The notes under the pieces were generated by a model. The model saw only the letters and a list, made by a program, of their open reading frames with translations, did no database searches and had not been told where the DNA came from. The position numbers were made by a program, and so were the translations under genes. Below, piece after piece: positions 16,370 to 21,813 of a stretch of 21,813 bases of DNA. The stretch's first letter is position 1. Every line of letters starts with the position of its first letter. Source of the DNA: Candidatus Latescibacterota bacterium. GTDB lineage: Bacteria > Latescibacterota > UBA2968 > GCA-2709665. The DNA lies in contig JAAXHE010000365.1 of NCBI GenBank assembly GCA_012271065.1, positions 734-22,546 on the forward strand, read 5' to 3'.

Positions 16370-16400
16370 TTGTTAGGGTTATTTATCCTGCTTATATTTC
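16370..16400 (+). promoter_or_regulatory. Promoter of the UPF0182-murQ operon
   Basis: TTGTTA (16370-16375), a 17-base spacer and TATATT, extended as TATATTTC (16393-16400). The TTG-to-TA distance is the same 20 bases as in the promoters at 5726 and 8877. Transcription would start near 16407, giving a leader of about 40 bases and supporting the ATG at 16448. Confidence 0.55.
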
Positions 16401-16447
16401 ATAAGTTAGACAATGTCGTCTCCTTAACGAAAGAACTGCCACGGACA

Positions 16448-19210
16448 ATGTCAAAACGAGCGCTCAAGTTTCTTGTTCCACTGGCCGGACTGCTTCTCGG
16501 TTACACATGCATTCGCCTGGCCGTGTACTTTTATACCGACTGGCTCTGGTTTCAGAACCTCGGATTCGGGTCTGTTCTCGTCACCACGGTCCTTGCCCGC
16601 CTTCTTTCGTTTCTGGCGTTTGCATCCACTTTCGCGGTCATCGCGGCGGTCAACATCGGCATCGCGCGCAAGTACGGCCGGCATACCCGCGAGATGCCGC
16701 TCGAGGTCCTCGTTGCGGACGCTGAGCCTTTGCTGCCGGAACGACGCAAGCGTCAGTTCATCCTCTGGTCGGCCGCGATCGTCCTGTTGACGGCTGCAAC
16801 CGGCCTGATCGGCGCCGCCGCCTGGATGCCGCTGCTGCGTTATTTTTATCCAGTACAATTCGGTTTCACCGACCCCGTCTTCAACAACGACCTCAGCTTC
16901 TACTTCTTCCACCTCCCCGCGTACAACTTTGTACAGGGCTGGTTGGCCTTCGCCGTCATTCTCGCCATCGTCCTCGTCAGTTTCTCCTACCATCAGGACC
17001 GCGCACTGCGCAAAGTGGAACGGGGCTGGTCGTCGACGCCGTACGTCCGCGCCCACCTCTCCGCGCTGACGGCGATTCTCGCGTTCATCTGCGCCTGGTG
17101 GTATTGGCTCAAGGAATACGAAATCCTCTATTCCTTTCGAAAAGACGCGTTCTTCGGCGCGGGATATACCGACGTCCATGTCCAGGTATACGTCTACCGG
17201 CTGATGATGGTCCTGTCCATCGTTCTCGGGGCTTTGCTGGTATACAACCTGCGCGACAGGAAGTGGTGGCCTATCGCCTTCGGCGGCGCCACCTATGTCT
17301 CGGCCATTCTTCTGCTCAGCTGGCTGTTTCCGATTCTCTTTGATCAATTCGTTGTCAAACCCGACGAATTGAGACTTGAAGAACCCTACATTCGAAGGAC
17401 CATAGAACACACGCAGCGGGCGTACGGCCTGGACCGAATCGAAGAGGTCCCCTTTCCGGCGGAGTCCGATCTGGATTTTCAGGACATCCGGAACAATCTG
17501 CCCACCATCCGCAGCATCCCGCTGTGGGACCGCCGGCCCCTGATTGCAACCTACAGTCAGCTTCAGGAAATCCGGTCCTATTACCGTTTTGGAAGTATCG
17601 ACGTCGACCGGTATGCGATCAACGGCGAATATCAGCAGGTGATGGTGGCCGCCCGGGAATTCTCGCGGGAACAAATGGCGACTCAGGGCGAAACCTGGGT
17701 CAACCGCCACCTGGTCTACACCCACGGCTACGGGTTCTGCATGAGCCCGGCGAATGAAGTCGGCCAGGAGGGTCTTCCGGAATTCTTTGTCAAGGACATC
17801 CCGCCCAATGCGTCGGTGGACATCCGGGTGGACCGCCCGGAGATCTACTATGGCGAAGCCATGCAGGACTACGTAATCGTCAACACCAGGACAGAGGAGT
17901 TCGACTACCCCCGGGGCGACGAAAACGCATACACCACCTACCGCGGTACAGGCGGGGTGCCCGTCAACTCATTTTTTCGCCGACTCCTGTTCGCCTTGCG
18001 CTTCGCCGATCCCTACCTTCTGGTTACGCAGAACCTGAAGCCTGAAAGCCGGATTCAATTCGACCGGCACATCGGCCGTCGTTTCAGGGACGAAGGACCC
18101 AGGCGGTTCCAGAAACTGGCGCCTTATCTCCGCTTCGACGAAGACCCCTATCTGGTCACGGTGAACGGACGGCTTGTCTGGATACAGGACGCTTATACCG
18201 AAAGCAACATGTACCCCTACGCGGAACCCCACGGCAGGCCCTACGTGCGGGAGGCCAACTATATCCGCAACGCCGTCAAAGCAACGCTCGATGCGTACGA
18301 CGGCACGGTCACGTTTTACGTGTGGGATCCGGACGACCCGCTTATCCGGTCGTACATGGAGATTTTCCCGGACCTGTACCGGCCAAAGGAGGACATGCCG
18401 GAGCCACTGCGCGCCCACGTCCGATACCCGGCGGACCTGTTCGAAATCCAGGCTTCTCTCTACAACACGTACCACATGGCCTCGCCCCAGGTATTCTACA
18501 ACCGTGAAGATGTCTGGGAACCGGCCATGGAAATCTACGGGGTTTCCGAACGCCCGCGGGTCATGGCGCCGTACTACATCATCGTCAAGTTGCCGGATGC
18601 GGACAGGGAGGAATTCGTGCTGATGCTGCCTTCCACGCCCGCCGGAAAAGCCAATATGATCGCGTGGCTTCTCGCCAGATGCGACGGTCCGAACTACGGC
18701 CGGCTTATGGTGTACAAACTGCCCAAGAAGAAGCTTGTCTACGGTCCCATGTTGATCGAACGCCGCATCGACCAGGATACCGACGTCTCACGGGAAATCA
18801 CCCTCTGGAGCCAGAGGGGTTCGGACGTGCTGCGCGGCAACCTGCTCGTCGTTCCCATCGAAAACGGCTTCATCTACGTTGAACCCCTCTACCTGAGGGC
18901 GACCCAGAGCGGCATGCCGGAACTGAAGCGTGTACTCGTGGCGCACGGCGACCGACTCGCGATGGCCGAAGACCTTGAACGGGCGCTGAACCTGGCTTTC
19001 GAAGAACGAGAAACCATTCCGGATATTCGGCACATCCCGTCGCCGGCTTCGACGGTCTTCGGGAAGCTGAGCCAGACCGCGCTCGCGCAGTTCGACACGG
19101 CGCAGTCACGCCTTCGAAGAGGTGACTTCACCGGATACGGAGAAGCCGTTGAAAGCCTTCGGAAGACCCTTCAACAACTGCGCAGCGAGGCGGAAGAAGA
19201 GGAAAGATAG
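16448..19210 (+). CDS. UPF0182 (COG1615) large membrane protein
   Basis: This 920-residue protein has seven hydrophobic segments in its first 300 residues (about 7-28, 46-75, 103-127, 161-181, 204-221, 248-268, 273-299). A large soluble part of about 600 residues follows, presumably periplasmic. The early YFYTDWLWFQNLGF signature and length are typical of UPF0182 proteins. The soluble part includes the conserved-looking blocks SIPLWDRRPL, RHLVYTHGYGF and EEFVLMLPSTPAGKANM. The molecular function of the family is not established. I chose the ATG at 16448 rather than the frame start at 16241, because the extra 69 residues lie upstream of the predicted transcript start and are not membrane-protein-like. 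murQ begins 4 bases after the stop, so the two are probably one operon, hinting at a cell-envelope role. Confidence 0.9.
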   Translation: MSKRALKFLVPLAGLLLGYTCIRLAVYFYTDWLWFQNLGFGSVLVTTVLARLLSFLAFASTFAVIAAVNIGIARKYGRHTREMPLEVLVADAEPLLPERRKRQFILWSAAIVLLTAATGLIGAAAWMPLLRYFYPVQFGFTDPVFNNDLSFYFFHLPAYNFVQGWLAFAVILAIVLVSFSYHQDRALRKVERGWSSTPYVRAHLSALTAILAFICAWWYWLKEYEILYSFRKDAFFGAGYTDVHVQVYVYRLMMVLSIVLGALLVYNLRDRKWWPIAFGGATYVSAILLLSWLFPILFDQFVVKPDELRLEEPYIRRTIEHTQRAYGLDRIEEVPFPAESDLDFQDIRNNLPTIRSIPLWDRRPLIATYSQLQEIRSYYRFGSIDVDRYAINGEYQQVMVAAREFSREQMATQGETWVNRHLVYTHGYGFCMSPANEVGQEGLPEFFVKDIPPNASVDIRVDRPEIYYGEAMQDYVIVNTRTEEFDYPRGDENAYTTYRGTGGVPVNSFFRRLLFALRFADPYLLVTQNLKPESRIQFDRHIGRRFRDEGPRRFQKLAPYLRFDEDPYLVTVNGRLVWIQDAYTESNMYPYAEPHGRPYVREANYIRNAVKATLDAYDGTVTFYVWDPDDPLIRSYMEIFPDLYRPKEDMPEPLRAHVRYPADLFEIQASLYNTYHMASPQVFYNREDVWEPAMEIYGVSERPRVMAPYYIIVKLPDADREEFVLMLPSTPAGKANMIAWLLARCDGPNYGRLMVYKLPKKKLVYGPMLIERRIDQDTDVSREITLWSQRGSDVLRGNLLVVPIENGFIYVEPLYLRATQSGMPELKRVLVAHGDRLAMAEDLERALNLAFEERETIPDIRHIPSPASTVFGKLSQTALAQFDTAQSRLRRGDFTGYGEAVESLRKTLQQLRSEAEEEER

Positions 19211-19214
19211 GTCG

Positions 19215-20129
19215 ATGTCCGATGTGAACACATCAAGATGGGCCTCGCTGCCAACGGAACAACGAAATCCCGCCAGTGCGCACATCGACGAGGCATCCAC
19301 GCTGCGGATCCTCGAAATCCTCAATGAAGAAGACAGCAAGGTCCCACGGGCCGTGAGTGCGGTACTTCCGCAGGTCGCTGAGGCCGTGGAACTTGTGGTG
19401 ATGGCGATGAGGAACGGCGGCCGGCTCTTCTATGTTGGCGCCGGTTCCAGCGGCCGGCTCGGCGTCCTGGACGCTGCCGAATGCCCCCCCACGTTCGGAA
19501 CCCCGCAAGGGACGGTTCAGGGGATTGTCGCGGGCGGAGCCGGCGCGCTTCTCCGAGCGGCGGAACGCGCTGAGGACCGGCCGGAAGACGGTGCGCGTGA
19601 ACTTCGACGCCGGAATCTGTCGGAGCGGGATATCGTGATGGGTATTGCGGCCAGCGGCGTAACGCCCTTTGTGCTGGGTGCACTCGAGTACGCCCGGCGC
19701 AAGGGCGCGGATACCGTCTTTTTCACGTGCAACCCGAATGCGGCGGGGCAGGTGGACGCGAAAATCAGCATCGTGCCGGAAGTCGGCCCCGAAGCCATCA
19801 CCGGCTCCACGCGCCTGAAGGCCGGCACCGCGACCAAGATTGTATTGAATATGATCTCGACGGCGTCCATGGTCAGGATGGGCAAGGTGTACGGCAATCT
19901 GATGGTGGACCTGACACCCACCTGCGCAAAGCTGAACGACCGCGCCCGCCGGATTCTGATGGAAACGACGGGGCTTTCCCATGAAGACAGCCGGCGGTTA
20001 CTCGGTGCGGCCGGCGATCTCAAGACGGCAATTGTGATGTCAAAACGGGCCGTCTCGAAGGAGACGGCCCGTCAATTGCTCGTGCAGAACGGCGGCATCG
20101 TAAGGTTGGCTCTGACAGACAGAACCTGA
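19215..20129 (+). CDS. murQ: N-acetylmuramic acid 6-phosphate etherase MurQ
   Basis: MurQ cleaves the lactyl ether of MurNAc-6-phosphate to give GlcNAc-6-phosphate and D-lactate in cytoplasmic recycling of peptidoglycan or anhydro-MurNAc. The 304-residue protein is one SIS domain with hallmark blocks: FYVGAGSSGRLGVLDAAECPPTF (72-94) carrying the catalytic-type E89, AERAEDRPEDG with E120 matching the second glutamate, and VGPEAITGSTRLKAGTATK (190-208). The start ATG at 19215 has AGG five bases upstream (ATAGGTCG) and lies 4 bases after the UPF0182 stop; a longer frame to 19122 would overlap that gene. No murP, anmK, nagA or nagZ is visible. Its last 90 bases contain a hairpin that reads as a terminator for the converging ClpX-like gene, whose stop lies only 2 bases away. 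Confidence 0.95.
   Translation: MSDVNTSRWASLPTEQRNPASAHIDEASTLRILEILNEEDSKVPRAVSAVLPQVAEAVELVVMAMRNGGRLFYVGAGSSGRLGVLDAAECPPTFGTPQGTVQGIVAGGAGALLRAAERAEDRPEDGARELRRRNLSERDIVMGIAASGVTPFVLGALEYARRKGADTVFFTCNPNAAGQVDAKISIVPEVGPEAITGSTRLKAGTATKIVLNMISTASMVRMGKVYGNLMVDLTPTCAKLNDRARRILMETTGLSHEDSRRLLGAAGDLKTAIVMSKRAVSKETARQLLVQNGGIVRLALTDRT
20045..20072 (-). terminator. Likely terminator of the ClpX-like gene embedded in murQ
   Basis: Perfect 12-base arms ACGGGCCGTCTC and GAGACGGCCCGT surround a 4-base loop. On the minus strand the stem is followed by a run that makes TTTTG, 59 bases after the stop of the ClpX-like gene. The same DNA encodes residues near 278-286 of MurQ. Confidence 0.65.
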
Positions 20130-20154
20130 CGTTATTTCGCGCGCGCGGGTTTTT
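20123..20154 (+). terminator. Possible weak murQ terminator over its stop codon
   Basis: AACCTG (20123-20128) can pair with CGGGTT (20146-20151) with one G-U pair, and the run TTTTT covers 20150-20154. The stem is short and the loop is long (17 bases), so this is tentative. Confidence 0.25.
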
Positions 20155-21679
20155 CTCCAATGGTACTGTAAAATGCTTTAACCATTCGATCCAGATGCAA
20201 TTTCGCATTCTCCGCCGCGTCCTTGCCGATGGTGAACTCGGACTTGCCCACCAGCTTCAGACCGTGACCGTAATCGTCGAACAAAGTTTGACACAGCGCT
20301 TCTATGGACACGCCGTCGCGGGCCGCGGAATCGGCCAAAACGGTTCTTGCCGCCTCCGAAAACGTCAATTCTATCCCGTATGCATCCAGAAAGCGCGCCG
20401 TATAAGACGAGATATCCCGGTGGACAAGCAGCTGCTGCAACTGCAGCGTCGGGTTTTCCACAACAGCGGCGGTAGCGGTAAACGAACGGATATCGGTAGA
20501 CGGAAGCGCCTTCTCGAATTTCAGCAGCGCCCGTTCACATACACTGACCAGCGCTCGCGCGCCCGTCTGTTCAGTTGACGCCTGCTCCGCAAGCCGGCGC
20601 AACGCGGCGTCTTCGAAGTTCAAGTCGATCCCGTAGGCCAGAAAATCCCTCTTCTTTCCAAGAATGACCGAACTGGTCGGGCTCTTCAGAATCTGATATA
20701 AGTCCTCGACGGAAAGCGGTTCGAGTACGGCCACGACCGGCAAACGCCCCACAAACTCAGACTCGAAGCCGAACGTGATGAGGTCTTCCGTCGTCGCCTG
20801 CTTCAAATAGGAGACGCGGTCCGCTTCAGGGTTCAGCGGCCGCTCCGTTTCGGCCTTGAACCCCAGACTGTTCCGATTGAAACGGCGTTTGATCAGATCC
20901 TCGAACCCGTTGAACGCACCGCTAACGATGAAGAGAATGTTCCGTGTGTTGATTTTCTTGTGATCCATCTTGCCGCTTTGCTGGTATTGCATCATGGATT
21001 CCATCTGCGATGCCAGATCGTGCGGCGCTTTGAGGTCCACCTCGGTCTCTTCCATCAGCTTCAGAAGGTTGCGCTGAACACCGCTTCGCGAAACGTCCGG
21101 CCCTACCAGGTTGGGGGTCGAAGCGATCTTGTCGATTTCATCAACGTAAATGATGCCGTATTGGGCCTTTTCAATGCTGCCCCCGGCCTCGCGAACCAAT
21201 TCGCGCACCAGGTCTTCGACGTCCCCGCCCACGTATCCGGTTTCACTGAACTTCGTCGCGTCGCCCTTGACAAAGGGAACACCGATTCGATGGGCGATTA
21301 ATTTTATCAGATAGGTCTTGCCCACTCCGGTCGGGCCGATCAACAGGATGTTGTTCTTGATGTTACCCACGGAACGATGTTCGAATTCCGGATCTTCACG
21401 ATCCAGCTTCATCCGGTTGAAATGGGTGCAGATCTTGGTGGCGAGCACTTCCTTCGCCTCGTCCTGTTTGATCACGTATTCGTCGAGAAAGGCCTCAAGT
21501 TCTTCCGGCTTCAGGTCAAAGTCGATCGATTCATCCTGCGTTTCCTCGGTACGTGGTCCTTCATTGCTCCCTTCGGCCTCGGCCTGCGGAAACACGACCT
21601 GGGCGCCGTACTTCTGCTCGATAAGGTCTTTCAGATCTTTCTGCAGTTCCTTGGGATTTACGGGTCGTTGTTCAGGCAT
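20132..21679 (-). CDS. ClpX-like AAA+ unfoldase without zinc domain, with a duplicated small domain
   Basis: This 515-residue ATPase resembles ClpX, which unfolds proteins and feeds them to ClpP. Visible elements: Walker A GPTGVGKT (115-122), pore loop GYVG (148-151), Walker B IIYVDE (176-181), a ClpP-docking-type tripeptide L272-G-F, GRLP with R312 (arginine finger region), and sensor 2 TGAR with R375. The N-terminus lacks the four-cysteine zinc domain of true ClpX; residues 1-55 are charged and look disordered. Residues 348-392 (AYGIDLNF...) are repeated without gaps at 433-477 (AYGIELTF...), with 14 of 45 residues identical, so the small domain is duplicated. The second copy has Glu in place of the sensor-2 Arg. 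The ATG at 21679 has AGGGAGG upstream; a longer frame to 21709 has no such site. No clpP is visible. It could also act as a stand-alone remodeller. Confidence 0.88.
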   Translation of the reverse strand: MPEQRPVNPKELQKDLKDLIEQKYGAQVVFPQAEAEGSNEGPRTEETQDESIDFDLKPEELEAFLDEYVIKQDEAKEVLATKICTHFNRMKLDREDPEFEHRSVGNIKNNILLIGPTGVGKTYLIKLIAHRIGVPFVKGDATKFSETGYVGGDVEDLVRELVREAGGSIEKAQYGIIYVDEIDKIASTPNLVGPDVSRSGVQRNLLKLMEETEVDLKAPHDLASQMESMMQYQQSGKMDHKKINTRNILFIVSGAFNGFEDLIKRRFNRNSLGFKAETERPLNPEADRVSYLKQATTEDLITFGFESEFVGRLPVVAVLEPLSVEDLYQILKSPTSSVILGKKRDFLAYGIDLNFEDAALRRLAEQASTEQTGARALVSVCERALLKFEKALPSTDIRSFTATAAVVENPTLQLQQLLVHRDISSYTARFLDAYGIELTFSEAARTVLADSAARDGVSIEALCQTLFDDYGHGLKLVGKSEFTIGKDAAENAKLHLDRMVKAFYSTIGEKPARAK

Positions 21680-21694
21680 CGTCCTCCCTCTCCT

Positions 21695-21712
21695 GATTTG
21701 GGCCGTCAAATC
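21695..21712 (-). promoter_or_regulatory. Leader hairpin before the ClpX-like gene
   Basis: GATTTG and CAAATC (6-base arms, 6-base loop) lie in the predicted leader, a few bases upstream of the AGGGAGG ribosome site (21683-21689). It may modulate translation, for example with temperature, but stem and evidence are modest. Confidence 0.3.
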
Positions 21713-21729
21713 GGTGCCCGATACACGGT

Positions 21730-21786
21730 TAAGGGCCGTGTAAGAATACCAGGTCCGGTCAGAATTGTCAAGATATACGGCCCTTA
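21730..21786. repeat. Inverted repeat enclosing the ClpX-like promoter
   Basis: TAAGGGCCGTGTA (21730-21742) and TATACGGCCCTTA (21774-21786) are inverted 13-base arms with one mismatch. They sit directly downstream of the -10 and just upstream of the -35. A third half-site, TACACGG, is at 21722-21728. It looks like paired operator sites. It is not the HrcA CIRCE element. Confidence 0.5.
21743..21771 (-). promoter_or_regulatory. Promoter of the ClpX-like gene
   Basis: On the minus strand a perfect TTGACA (21766-21771), a 17-base spacer and TATTCT (21743-21748). The start would be near 21736, leaving a leader of about 57 bases. The -35 lies in the same CTTGACAATTCT 12-mer as at the kamA promoter. 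Confidence 0.65.
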
Positions 21787-21813
21787 TCAGTCCGTTGATA
21801 AAGTCGCTCTGCA

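Larger units (their letters stand above)
16123..16447. other. Divergent promoter region between kamA and the UPF0182 gene
   Basis: This 325-base stretch has no gene beyond the possible 22-codon kamA extension from GTG 16188. It holds a minus-strand promoter (16302-16329) and a plus-strand promoter (16370-16400), back to back with about 40 bases between their -35 boxes. A 10-base palindrome ATGATATCAT (16302-16311) overlaps the kamA -10 and could be an operator. No RNA gene or riboswitch is recognisable. Confidence 0.6.

Noticed and set aside
16451..17725. A 424-codon minus-strand open frame opposite the UPF0182 gene
   Set aside because: It mirrors a gene with seven clear membrane helices, and its own product is a charged low-complexity sequence without motifs.
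21722..21786. HrcA/CIRCE heat-shock operator at the ClpX-like promoter
   Set aside because: The inverted arms do not match the TTAGCACTC-N9-GAGTGCTAA element, and the spacer is 31 bases rather than 9.
1..21813. CRISPR arrays, tRNA or rRNA genes, insertion sequences
   Set aside because: I saw no regularly spaced repeats, no tRNA T-arm or CCA context in the gaps, and no transposase or integrase motifs.

Overview
This window is GC-rich bacterial chromosomal DNA. Genes are tightly packed on both strands with short gaps or overlaps. I see no phage, transposon, tRNA, rRNA or CRISPR. Several candidate promoters share one layout: TTG, 20 bases, then a TA-rich -10. In three of them the -10 reads TAnnTTTG or TAnnTTTC, which is reminiscent of the Bacteroidetes-type -7 element. 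With the gene content (polysaccharide genes, RND pump, KamA, UPF0182, QueC, MurQ) this suggests a Gram-negative, possibly FCB-group or related uncultured lineage. That placement is an inference with low confidence.

Left part (1-4213, minus strand): a surface-polysaccharide operon read right to left, with a GT2 glycosyltransferase, a Wzx-like flippase, a GT4 glycosyltransferase and a secreted DUF3047 protein cut by the window edge. Next (4376-5422, minus) is an OGG1-type 8-oxoguanine DNA glycosylase. Its promoter has a perfect TATAAT that overlaps the upstream candidate start codon.

Middle (5825-8743, plus): an ABC exporter with an unusual N-terminal PH-like region and C4 zinc ribbon, followed by a DUF1854 protein. 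Then (8953-14744, plus) comes a three-gene operon with its own promoter. It holds a Rieske protein with a four-fold repeated helical domain, an RND-family transporter with altered proton-relay positions and extra membrane segments, and the queuosine-pathway enzyme QueC. The junctions are a 3-base gap and a 4-base GTGA overlap.

Right part: a KamA-type lysine 2,3-aminomutase (minus) faces away from a UPF0182 membrane protein (plus) across a divergent promoter region. UPF0182 is followed 4 bases later by murQ (peptidoglycan recycling). murQ converges on a ClpX-like unfoldase (minus) that lacks the zinc domain and carries a duplicated C-terminal small domain. At both convergent junctions (queC/kamA and murQ/clpX-like) the likely terminator of the minus-strand gene lies inside the 3' coding end of the plus-strand gene.

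The best candidates for something undescribed are the Rieske/helical-repeat protein with its RND and QueC partners, and the ClpX-like protein with its inverted-repeat-flanked promoter.
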